In this document: one piece after another, positions 24,332-35,401 of the stretch | How the letters are laid out: every line of letters starts with the position of its first letter | Position numbering within the stretch: the first letter of the stretch is position 1 | Assembly: GCA_035236585.1 (NCBI GenBank) | Contig: CP141128.1 | Coordinates: 52,379,257 to 52,443,256 of the forward strand | Origin: Warburgia ugandensis | Lineage: Eukaryota; Streptophyta; Magnoliopsida; Canellales; Canellaceae | Direction of reading: 5' to 3' | DNA: 64,000 nucleotides | The notes under the pieces: generated by a model | Seen by the model: only the letters and a program-made list of their open reading frames with translations | The model's database searches: none | Told to the model about the DNA's origin: nothing | Made by a program: the position numbers and the translations under genes

Positions 24332-25961
24332 GAATGGCATTACCAAAAACTCATAGTGAACACTACAAGTTTGGAATATTGTCTTTGGAATGTCCTCATC
24401 TCTAATCCTAAGCTCGTGGTAGATGGACCTCAAATCAATTTTTGAAAACAATATGGTAGATTGGATTTAATCAAAGAGATCATTGATGCAAGGTAATGTC
24501 AACTTCTTCTTTATAATAACTCCACTCAACAACTAATAGTCATTGCATAACCTCATAGGCTCATCCTTCTTTTTGACAAATAGGATGGAGAACCTAGGGT
24601 GAAATATTAGATTTTACAGATCCTAATTTCAATAGACCATCTATTAGTTTCCTAAGTTTCTCTAATTTTGTTGGTATCATATGATAAGGAGCTTTAGAAG
24701 TAAAGTTAGTTCTAGGAACTTGTTCAACTTTGAATCTTTTAATGTTGACATTTCCACTTAACCTTTATAATATTAAAAGAATCAATCAAACTTATTCACA
24801 ACTTATTATTTCTATACTATAATTCTCTATGTTAAGAACTTAATTTGGAAATGATTCTTATTCTCTTATGTTTAAATCTTTATTGAATCTAGCTCATCCT
24901 CTACAAGGTTGTCAAACATAACCATCTTCTCCCAAAAATTGAAAAACTATTCCATGAGATGCTAACCAATCCATACCCAATAAAACCTCATAATCAGTCA
25001 TGTTCATGAACTCCTTATCTGCTACATGAATAGGTATATTCTATAGGAACTCCTAAACAATTACTAGTTCTCATACTACCTATTAACTTATAAATAAAAA
25101 CCCAATTTTTTCATAACATGGTTCTCTCATGATGCAAAATCACATGACATGAATGAATTTGTAGAACTAGGATCTAGTAGTACTTTATCATGTCAACCAA
25201 AACTAAGAAGGGTACCATCCACAATCGTGTTCAAAGATCTTGCCTACTTTGTAGTCAATACATACATTCTCCCTTGACTCCTTGGCACTACTTCCTGTTT
25301 GGGCTGATCATCCTTCTTCCGCTTTGAGTAGTCACAAATAAAGTATCAACATTTTCCATTAGAGAAGTGATGATGTTGCTCAAGATAACAAGGTCTAACT
25401 AGATAAAATTTCTTACACTACTAACATTGCTTGTGGTCATCCTTCCTTCTCCTAAAGTTCTGAAATAATGGTCCTTAAGGTCTTGGACACCTTGGTGATA
25501 CTACAGGCTTATTTTTGCTCTAGAATTACTTAAACTGTCACTCTTCTCATGGTCTTCTCTCACCTCTATGGACTCCTTATGGTCCTACTCCAATATAGAA
25601 GCTAGTTCCCCTACTTTGGACAAAGTGGTGGGTTATGCAATTAAAATCTTACTCTTCAAACTATGGTATAGGCCCCTCACGAACTTATGAGCAGTTTGCA
25701 ATTTTGTAGGGTAGACTTCTGGAGTAAATCATTTAAGCTTTGCAAATTTGTTCTCATACTACTCCATCATCATGTTACATTGCTCCAAACTTAGGAACTC
25801 CCTTTCCTTCTATTCTTGGATGCGAGGTGGAAAATCTAACCACTAGATCTCATCAACATCACTAAAATATGTTCTCTCTATAGTGGGCCACCAAAAAGAG
25901 GCTCCACCCATCATAACAAAGGCAGCACTACCACTTGTTGGTCCTTAAGCACCTTTATAGA
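24332..25961 (-). pseudogene. Tekay gag C-terminus, zinc knuckle, protease and RT start, decayed
   Basis: On the minus strand, right to left: ASFWW-like gag at about 25,900, EFLSLEQCNMM and EYENKFAKLN (about 25,805-25,735), a degenerate CCHC knuckle (CYLEQHHHFSNGKC, then KRKKDD) near 25,400-25,310, the protease motif LLDPSSTNSFMSCDF at about 25,190-25,147, RT fingers (SP..VLHPICQKEG...AYEVM, near 24,600-24,550) and the palm start ending HYEFLVMPF at 24,332. This is the middle of the minus-strand Tekay polyprotein. The gag N-terminus is at 28,290-28,602 beyond an Athila LTR, and RT resumes at 18,105. Stops and frameshifts are frequent. The protease motif closely resembles DPGSTHSFMSCDF of the 35,402 element. 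Confidence 0.85.
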
Positions 25962-28289
25962 TGTTGTTCTTTTAAATAAAACTTGTAATCGCATGAATCA
26001 TTTGCAACCAAATCAACTAATTTAGCAAGTATAACAAAATTAACTACTTTCCAAACTAACTAAGATGCAAACTAATGGAATCTAACTACAACTAAACAAG
26101 AGATATAAGGGAAAAAATTACCACTAAAAAACAAAGAAAAGGAAAGCTATCTGAGCATCATGAATGTAACCATGGAATGGTATGCATGATTCATTGGATA
26201 GGAATGGATTTGATCAACTACTTTGGAAACCTAATAATGCAATCTTATTCTAGCATTAACTAAGCTATCAACAATCTAGTTGGGAACTTGAAAAATTAAG
26301 TGACCATGAGTTGTATGGTGCTGAAAATTAACATAAACCATGCAAGCAAAGAATTCAAGCAGCATGGTAATTGAAACATTCAAAAAATAGAATATGTAAA
26401 ACACCAACTTAATCCCGTCTAATGGAATCAAACATTTAAAAACAAAGACAATTAACTACTAGACATAAAAATGAATTGAATATTCCTACTAACTTCATTG
26501 AATCACATCCAAAATGTCATCAACATAATACTCCACACATGTAATCCAAATCTGAAATTTAACTTCTATTACAATGATGTTCACTTAATTTTAATCAATC
26601 CTTAATTACAAGCCAATTTCTTCTTCAATTGTTCCAATAATCACTTATGAACTATCATGCTTGAAATCAATGGAAAACCCTATGAAATACTAAGGCAACT
26701 ACCAATGGAACTTAAGCAAACAAAGCTGGAAATCAAGAGGGCTGAAAGAGAACAAAGATGCAATGAAACGTAAAGAGAAAAACTAGATTCAAGATGACTT
26801 ACCTTGGCTGTCACTTCAAGGGAAAACCAGCCTTGAATCTTAGTTTTAAAATCAAGAAAAGATAAAGGAAAACAAGGCAAACTAGCATGAAAAGAAGTAC
26901 ATTCCAGCAAAGAGATCATGGAAGCTAACCAACCTTAAAATACAAATAAAAAACCCCAAAAATCCTAGGTTGAACACTCGAGGAAGAAGCATACACCTTG
27001 GAAGGAAGAGGCAGAACCCAAAGAGTCCAGAAAATAATAAGAAAAAGAGAGAAAAGATGGTTGTAGGAAGTGGATGTCTCCTTCCAAGGAGAAGATATAT
27101 TTTTCCTTTAAGTGAAAAGTCCCTCTTTTGCTTGGATGTTGCTAGATTTTTATGCATGTTCTCCTACATTTTCTAGGTTCCCCTAATTCTAAGGTATGGT
27201 GGGGATTAAAGTGTGCCAATTTGAATGGCTAGGATGGGACAAGGGTTAGGATATCAAATATAAAAGTGTGGATAGGAGGTGGTTGTCTTAAGGAGGGGAG
27301 TAGGTGGAAGACACCGCCATTTTAGGAAGGGGTGTCTCCCCCCTTCCAAAGTCATTGAGCCTCCTTTGTTTTAGGAAAGTGGGTAGGAATGGGATGGAGG
27401 TCATTAGATGAAGATTTTTGGTTGGATGGGAAGTTTCCTAAGAGGTGGATTGTGTTAGAGTTTTGGAAAGATGCAACTCTACAATGGAAATTCGTAGTGC
27501 ATCTTAAGGGTAAGGTGGAAATTGAGGAAAAAGTGAAAAAAAAAAAGTGAGACAAATACTAAAATGGAATGCACTTATCCCATTGGTCCACATGTCATCT
27601 TATTCTAATATATTTTCCTTAATTATCTTCAAAATATCTCATGGATAATCTTCTTGAATCTCCTCCAATGCTAGCCTTCCATTTAGCTTACCTTGATGGC
27701 TAACTTTGAAGGCTCCATTATGTAGGCTTCATGTCTAGCTTTGGAAGCTTTCTTAGCTTGACTTTTTGACTCCATCCCTTGACTTGAGGGACTTGAATTC
27801 GTTAGCTTGCCACCTTCTCTTATGGCTTATATGGCTAAGGTCGCTTAAGTGGCTTCCATGCAAAGGTGGCGGGAATGCATGGCTTACTTCATGAGCCCAC
27901 TTCGGCCATCTTTAGCTACTTTAATCACATCCATTACTAGTCTACAAGATGATCTTGGCCTTTGGTTTATGTTGAAGTGATGATTTTGAGGGTTTCATTT
28001 GATCTTTTGATCTTGATCTTCAATTTCATCCCTATCGAAATTGGCCGTTGGATTACCACCTTACTTCCCACAAAAAGTGAAAAACCCTATTAAATCTTAG
28101 AAAAACATGATTAATTACATACTTACCTTGAATTAGCTTCTAGACCTACAAAATAATAAACTTTTTCTTCATTTGGTCAAAAAATGCATGTGTTATGAAT
28201 TTTCGTCTAAAAATCCTAATTTATTCCTATAAATTGTATCACATGGGTAACTATTTGGGTGATTTTTATGAAAAATTAAACACTTATCA
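25962..28289 (-). mobile_element. Solo Athila LTR inserted in Tekay gag
   Basis: On the minus strand it runs from TGATAAGTGTTTAATT (28,289) to GAACAACA (25,962), 2,328 bp, with no Athila internal sequence on either side. It provides the best terminal sequences for this LTR family. The gag reading flows across it: ...EIGKIFMAI on the right and IKVLKDQQVVV on the left, matching EKIFEAMDIPNDQKVKV in the intact copy at 38,100. The flanking pentamers (minus strand GCCAT and TCTAT) are only similar, so the target duplication appears decayed. Confidence 0.85.
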
Positions 28290-28602
28290 ATGGCCATGAA
28301 AATTTTACCAATCTCATAAATCCAAGTCTCAACTATCTATGGCCCTTCCTCATTATCAAACTTGGAATGATTTTCTTCAATCTCTCTAATAGAGTCCCCG
28401 TTATCATCAATTCCCTCACCACCATTTCTTAAGAATATTCGCCTTCTACCTTAAGTTTGCAACTGCTACTTCATTCTTTACAAAAGAAGCTCAATAACCT
28501 CCTATGTTGTATAACCCTGAACTCCAATTTTCCCTGGATGTCAATGGTGGTGTATTTGTCTGTAGGAGATTGTCTCTCAGTTCTTTCTCTCTTTGGTGGC
28601 AT
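28290..28602 (-). pseudogene. Tekay gag N-terminus
   Basis: The minus strand starts ATGCCACCAAAGAGAGAAAG at 28,602, encoding MPPKRERTERQSP. The other Tekay copy starts MPPKKTSPR at 37,770, which fixes the start codon. The product is the structural gag protein of the retrotransposon particle. Downstream it degenerates with stops and reaches the EIGKIFMAI block at 28,290, where the Athila LTR cuts it. Continuation is at 25,961 and leftwards. Confidence 0.8.
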
Positions 28603-28724
28603 CTAAATTCCAACAACAAATAATTCTAAATGAGTCTCTTCTCGTAAAAAAATTTGGTGAAACAAATCATTTTCATTGTTGACTCACTATTGTATTCCTA
28701 GTTGTTTGGTTGTGAGTAGTATGA

Positions 28725-28743
28725 ATCTAGGCTCAAATACATT
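28725..28743 (-). other. Primer-binding site of minus-strand Tekay element
   Basis: The minus strand reads GTATTTGAGCCTAGATTC, a decayed match to TGGTATCAGAGCCTAGGTTC, complementary to initiator methionine tRNA. It lies between the 5' LTR and gag, as expected. Confidence 0.65.
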
Positions 28744-29344
28744 CTCTAAATAAGAAGGGATCCCTTAATAAAATTACTTTAAATCATTTTCAAATCATAT
28801 ATTCATAATGAATTTGAAAATCACTCTTCTAACCATCACATGTCATTTCAAAACTTCACTTAAAACGAAAATAATTGCATAATCATAATAATGCTAGGAC
28901 GCACTTATTAAGGCCTAAACATCTAAGTCCAACCATGATTAAATATAATAAGTACCAAGTACTTATTTATATTTCTCTCATTAAAATAACTAATTCTAAA
29001 GAATATCATCATCTTAAGGGAATAAAGACCTCAGTACTTTACTGCTTCTATTATAAGTATCCAAGGTTTTTGCTCTTGTACTTTGGGCTAGTCTCTCATT
29101 GTTCACCTGTAATGTTTTCAGGGTGAGTACCACCACTCAGTAGGAAAACCTTTAAGCTAGTCAAAAACCTAATATGTGTATGCAATGATATAACATGAAT
29201 GCAATTATGATTAAAACATTTTTTATATCGGTCTTGATTCAATAAGTAATCTCAAAATATACTAAAAAGAATGAGAGATATGAAAGGTCTGTATGCCAAA
29301 CATATATTGTCACATTATTGAGTAGCATCATCTAGCCATGTGCC

Positions 29345-29535
29345 ACAAACACAGGCTCGACTATCATTCTAGTTGATTGTTAGTTGCTCACGCACATGAG
29401 TGATTTATACACAAGCTTGACTATCATCCTAGTCAACCGTCAACCACTCACACATATGAGCGATTTATACACAGACTCAACTATCATCCTTGTTGACTGT
29501 TAGGCACTCACACACATGAGTGATTTATACACACC
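29345..29535 (-). repeat. Tandem ~60-bp repeats in the Tekay 5' LTR
   Basis: About three copies of a unit containing 'gactatcatcctagttga', 'cactcacacacatgagtga' and 'tttatacaca' are seen, homologous to 14,925-15,180. Confidence 0.7.
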
Positions 29536-29959
29536 ACCCCCTTAGAGGAAAAATCCATATTTACAAATTTGATAATTCATATAAATTAAGGAGTATTCGA
29601 ATATCTCATGTAAATAATACATATGCCAAAATCAAATCTTAGCCAATATGCAAAGATGCATATTTCATATTGAAATGCAAATCATACATCAAGTTGTCCA
29701 AGTGTCAATCCTCTAAAATCAAAAGTCCATGCAATGCATTTATAAATATATATATATATATATACAAGTTTTAATAATAAAATAAGCTCACTATTTCCAC
29801 CATAATTTTGCAGAGTCACCTATGTTTCTCAGACATTGCACATTTAAAGCATTTGACGTGAATCAACTGATAAATCATAAATTCGCCTTTCCAAATATAA
29901 ATGGAGACTTAGTATCCTCACCATTTCATTCAAACATGAATCTCATTTGTACCGATGCA

Positions 29960-29979
29960 ATATATATATATATATATAT
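29960..29979. repeat. (AT)n microsatellite
   Basis: Ten AT units within the Tekay LTR; a second AT run lies at 29,746-29,764. Confidence 0.9.
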
Positions 29980-31664
29980 CTCAATAAAGCATGCTCATAG
30001 ATTAAAAAAATCATTTAAGCATATACAATCCATTAATAAGAAAATGTTACTAACACACATACAATTATGAGACAGAACCACATAAAACGTATTCAGATTT
30101 GTGCATATGGATCATAATAAAGATGAAATTTTTCACAACATCAAGATTCTTACAAATTAGTGAGCATATAGCTTAAGATATTGATTTGAATAAAGTCTTT
30201 TATTTTCAAGAGAAGATAGATCTAATTTAGAATAATCCCTAGGCCCCCTACTTGTCTTCCTTCTACTCCCTTAATAAAATCATAATCATTGGGCTTTCAA
30301 GAGTAATCTACTATCAATCTAATAAAATTATAAAGAGGATTACTAAATAATGTCTCAATCTTAAATTGATGTATTAAGATTCTAAGATGGACAATCGAAT
30401 GACCCATCATCCAAACTATAGAGTACACAAATATGAGAAAATGAGTCATTCAAAGTTCACAAATCAATGTGTTTGGCCATGGATCATGATCTAAAAACAC
30501 CCAATCAATTAATCCATCCTTAGGGGTCATGGGAATCTAAGTGATCAAATGATGATATTTACAGAGCAACTGTTCAGTCTTGTCTTTCAACCACAGATTA
30601 ACACTTGTTGCTTGTCGATCTATTTGATTTAACCTTAAGTAGATAGAAAATCTTTGATCTATTATTTTCAAATGATGATAATTGAATCTAGATGAACAAG
30701 TCATAAATCTATTATCTAATCTAGTTTTCAATTATTGAATTTGTAGATTACAAGTTGTCATTTGTGAATCAAGGTCTAGATCTAACTTTTAAATGGTTGG
30801 ACGGCCTCTAATTTGACTCCAAGTAGTTTAGGCAAGTAGATATAGAAATTAGAAACTTAAATATGTATTTTTCATTGGATAAATCTTGCTAACAAAGGCC
30901 AACCATCACTGGAGAAGATGACTGGAGAATAGTCATCATCAATGATATAAATCATGAAGAAATCTTATAGAAAACTATAGAAAAGTAAGCCTAGACTCTT
31001 ACCTTCTTTCCCATTGATAGTTGGAGGCTTTCTATCTTCATTTATTGTTGATAATTTGAAAACACATTTGCTTGATTCAATGATTTTCCATCCAAATCAC
31101 AACAAAAATTGGACAATCTTTGCTGTGGAAAGTAGATCGAAGATGGGTTTTCTCTAATTTGTTAGTTAGAAGCTATCTCATAGACTTTTCTAACTAATTT
31201 TAGTGCAATTGCATAGGGTTGTTTCCTGGATGGTCAAACAAGAACCAATTTTTTTGTGTTTTCTTTGATCAATCATGAAAGAAATCATCATCTTAAGCTA
31301 TCACCAGTAGATTCATCATCAAAGTAGTGATCGATGAGAGGAAGAAGAGAGAGGACAGTTGATTTGTATGACTGATTGTCATGTTCTTTGTTATACTCCT
31401 ATTAAAAGTAAAACGAGGGGGTGTTATCATCAATTTTGGCCCCCTATTCATGATTTTTAAATTTCCTTACCTCAGTTCCAACTTTAATGCTCTCAGTATT
31501 ATTGGAAAGATCTTTCTAAGCAAGGTGTTAATATTCAATTAGGTGTTTCGCAAGTATTCATTACCTTGAAACTCAAAACATAGAAATTTATATCCACATT
31601 TTATTTTAATTAAAATTTTAACAAAAATCATATAAAATGAAATTTAGAAATTAGGGTTATTACA

Positions 31665-32220
31665 AATACCCACCCATGTGATTTATTATCTATCAAAATA
31701 TTCTCAACGGTGATTTGATTACTGTATTCTTTTGCTAGGCACAGCTCAAGACAAGTGCCATCATTTGTTGTATAAAAGGGGAAAATGTTCATAGAAATTT
31801 TAGCATGAATATTGTCTCCCTGAATGGACTATCATAAATAGGATCCTCATCAATCTCCATCACTCATCATGCATAAATGGATGGCCTATAATGAATCATC
31901 CTCTTCATCCGAGTTATCAATATAACACCAATGTTATCATCCAAATTAGATATGGACTGAGCATATGATCTAGGCCAAGTATCTAACACTTTGTATACAT
32001 CTAGGAAGGACCCTCATTCTCATCATAAGTAGGATTACCAAACATTTTTTTCCTTTTAATGTCAAGCAAGAAAGACACAAATTGACCACTATGTAGTAGA
32101 AGATGCTATATTGAAAGAGAGAGACAATGGAAAGAAAAGAACAAAGAAAAATAGAGGATGTATCACTCACTGACTTCTAATGTGAATTATGAACCAACTT
32201 AGATTTGATACCATAACTAG
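31665..32220 (-). mobile_element. Leader/internal fragment of an unclassified LTR element with primer site
   Basis: Next to the LTR at 32,221 the minus strand reads TGGTATCAAATCTAAGTTGG (32,214 leftwards), a clear relative of the TGGTATCAGAGC primer site. Further left is sequence that may be a gag start, including ATGTTTGGTAATCCTACTTA near 32,047, but I recognise no domain in its translation. The minus-strand Tekay element (5' LTR ending 31,664) cuts the rest away. Confidence 0.5.
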
Positions 32221-33502
32221 TGTACCAGGATATATGAAATAAAGAAAATATATTCAAGTGCTCTTCAAGGCACCAAAACTGATGCTTTTTCAAGCATCAA
32301 CATGAATAAGTGCTGCTCTTCCAGGTAACATTTGAAACTCTTCCAGGTTACAATTAGAAGTTCTTCAAGACATCCAAGAAGAAGTGTTCTTATTAAATAA
32401 ACTGAGTAAATATTGCAATTAATTCTGCCTCATTCTAAGGAAAACATTAATAAAAAACAAAACCTAAGCTAAAATGATTTCTACCATTCATCAACTAGTA
32501 AATCTACTGATAGGATGAAGATGATTCAATGGATAAGGATGAAGCAAAGAAAAGCTATACTCCCTAAACACCATCCACTCCACAAAAAACCAGAGATAAA
32601 ACCCTAAGGAAGAAAGATCTCCACCATCATTTCCATCCAATGGTCCATCTTCATTTCAAACTTTTTGAACTTCGAACACACACCTGTGGATTCCATGCCT
32701 CCTCCTTAGTGGCTTTCTATTTCCAAATCACTTTCTTGATTTTCTCCCTTCCCTTCTATCTCTTTCACTCCTACTTATTCTCTTTCCCTCACTCACCTTT
32801 ATCTCTTTCCATTTAACCTAGATCCCTTTCCTTCTTGCTTATCTCTCCTTGTATCATTGTATTCCACCCTCTATCCCACATCCCATGCTTCCCTTCCATT
32901 GAATCCCACACCCCTTCCTTTCTTTATCATCCCCTTCCATTCATCATCTTATCTTCATTCAATCTCAACCATTCTTCTTTCCTTTCACCCTTAAGATCCT
33001 TGCCATTCATCGCTTAGGAGTTCTACCTTAGAAAATCTATAAGTAAAGGTTCAAAAGAATGAACAAAGGATCTCTAACTTTTTCCTATAACCTGTAGCCA
33101 AATCTTAGAGAAACAAAGGGACAGAGATCACTCTCACCATCTCCCCCTTAAAGCTCAAAATCTAGTTAGAAACACATCACAAAATCAAGGAGGATAGGGT
33201 AACAGTCTAACTTCTCACATGCTTTGAGATTGGTAAATAATGTATCAAAATTTAAGGCTATGTTTGTGAAATTCACATATTAGGTAATTAATATTTTTAA
33301 TTCAGAACTTGAGGGAGTTTTCAATTTTTTAAGACTTTTCATACTTCCAAGGACATCAAAGTAGGGTCTCTTTTTTCTTTACTTAGGGAAGTAGGGGTGT
33401 TTCAGAATTTTTAAGTAATTCAATGAGTTACATAAGTAGATTAGCACAAAATAAGTACTTGTCTATTTTTATTATTATAATGGATACAATAAGCACTTAT
33501 CA
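32221..33502 (-). mobile_element. Unclassified 1.28-kb 5' LTR
   Basis: On the minus strand it starts TGATAAGTGCTTATTG at 33,502 and ends ATCCTGGTACA at 32,221, followed after seven bases by a TGGTATCA primer site. A pyrimidine-rich stretch (about 32,740-32,970) occupies its middle. The terminal TGATAAGTG resembles the Athila LTR start, but the rest does not align by eye and the primer site differs, so I leave the family open (copia or another gypsy lineage). Confidence 0.6.
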
Positions 33503-33698
33503 TGGTATAGATATATTTAACTTGTGCCTTATTTCCTACTTGGTAACTATGACACAATGCACTACTTGGCACGAAAGTAAAAAATAATGATTCGCTTATT
33601 GTTGTAGCGGTAATTCAGAAATTTCCATTACTTTGCATCATTTTAGTTATTCTTTATTCATATGGTTATCATGTTCCCCTATAAATCTCAGCCCTAGG

Positions 33699-35275
33699 TG
33701 TTGGCACAAGCTTCCATATTTTGATGATAACAAAACATTAGTTCTAAATAATTTTAATTAGTTTAAAAGAATATATTTGTGTGTCTTTGTTTAAACAAAA
33801 ACAAGAATCAAAAGAATGAAGTTTTCGGGATCAAGGCACTAAATCTCTAAAAGTTCCAATTGACTACCCTAACTAGACCAATTGACTGCATCAAGAAAAA
33901 GACTTGGAATAAATATCATAATTGCTAGCTAGGTGATTGCACCTTATATCTAATCAACTACATTCCTGAAGAATTGAAGGCTTGTAAAGGTCAATCCAAT
34001 CCATTTCGCTACCTAGGTATCTAGTCAACTATTTTTAGAATATAGTTTATTGTATTTGGACTAGATGAATTAGAAGTAGTTTAAGTGATTGTCTTGGGAG
34101 AAATTTGACTATCTTACATTTCACAATCAAGTGGTCAAAATGTCAACAAGATTCAAGATTTCCAAGATTCAATTGACTATCTCTATTAGCCAATGATCTA
34201 CCTTTTTCTAATTGATGATCACATGAAGGGAGAACATGTTGGAATCCAATTGGCTACTAAAAAGTTCATCCAATTAACTATTTCATGATTAGAAGTTTTC
34301 TAGAGTTAAGATTTAAGTTTTTCCTAAGTGGGATTCAAAGGTTTGACTATTCCCATAAACTATTTTGGATTCAAGTCAAATGTCTTGGAATCTAGTTTAA
34401 CTACTTTTTGTATCATCTTGGAAAATTTTAAGCCCTTGAATCAATTTAATTGACTAGCTTTGAAAATACAATCATACTTCTGGGTTCAGATTAAGTTGAC
34501 TGCTCTTAGAAGACATTCAACTATAAAATTTGAATTTTAAATAGAAGATGAGTTGTAAACTATTTCAAGCTAACTACCAATGAAAATAATCAATTGCTTT
34601 TATGGACTAAGTGTTTTTTTTTTTCAGCTAGGCAGTCATTTTCAACATAGAAATCTTATACCCTAGCGGATCTTTTACATTCCAACATATTTGATTATCA
34701 AAAGACATATTGGCTATGCACTATATATTGAAGACTCCTTGAAGATTCAAATAAATTCTGAATTTCAAACTGACAAGAATACAAGCCCACTCATCAATGA
34801 AGCCATTCTAATCTTTCTTATTCAATTATTTTAATATTTTATACCCAAAATCCTCTTTTTTATCTATCTTTTAATTTGTGTACAAACTTCAGAGAGAGAT
34901 TTCTTCTTTGTATTCAAAGAGGTGTATCTCTTTAATCATTTTCTTGGGAGGAAATTATAAGTGTTAAAGAGAAAGTGCTTTCTACTAGTGCACTTTTCCT
35001 TCAATTGTGGCCACCACAATGTCAATTGGTGTGTAAAACCTTATAGGGTTCTAGTGAAACAAAAAGTAGGGAATACTTAGAGATAACAGAAGTATATGCC
35101 AAGCTTGGCTGGAAAAACCACCATAAAATCTATATATATTCTCTATGCTTTAGTTTTTTGCCTCAAAATTTTTATTTTTCAAACCTCATTTCAATGCTTG
35201 CAAAAGTTTTTAAAACTTGATGTGGTGCCAATTCACACCCCCCCTCCCCCCCCCCCCGCCCCACCTTGAGACCAC
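33699..35275 (+). mobile_element. SIRE/Maximus-like copia LTR
   Basis: It opens TGTTGGCACAAGCTTCC followed by 'atattttgatgataacaaaac', the typical start of SIRE-group copia LTRs, and ends with GTGCCAATTCACACCCCCC and a long C tract, also typical of the 3' end of these LTRs. No gag-pol follows: within 130 bp another element (35,402) begins. I found no target duplication, so it may be solo or truncated. The sequence between 33,503 and 33,698 and between 35,276 and 35,401 is unassigned. Confidence 0.65.
35238..35262. repeat. C-rich homopolymer tract
   Basis: A nearly pure run of C with single T and G interruptions at the end of the copia LTR, probably expanded from the CCCCCCTCT motif of this LTR type. 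Confidence 0.9.
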
Positions 35276-35401
35276 AAGAATTCTTTATAGTAAAATTGAA
35301 AATCCAACCTAACCCTCTAATCATGTATCTTAACTATCATTGTATATTATAATGTATCCCATAAGAAATAGATACATGTACAAAAACACATTCTATATAA
35401 C

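Larger units (their letters stand above)
28744..31664 (-). mobile_element. 5' LTR of minus-strand Tekay element
   Basis: On the minus strand the LTR starts TGTAATAACCCTAATTTC at 31,664 and ends near 28,744 beside the primer site; the end sequence is decayed. It is about 2.9 kb. It pairs with the truncated 3' LTR at 14,724-17,074: the same right-terminal sequence, the same 'ccaaacatatatt' block and the same type of tandem array. AT microsatellites occur at 29,746-29,764 and 29,960-29,979. The whole element would span 14,724-31,664 with all its insertions. Confidence 0.85.

Noticed and set aside
26680..27157. 79- and 91-codon hydrophobic frames on the minus strand
   Set aside because: They lie in an Athila LTR; the leucine/serine/phenylalanine richness comes from pyrimidine-rich LTR sequence and other LTR copies lack the frames.
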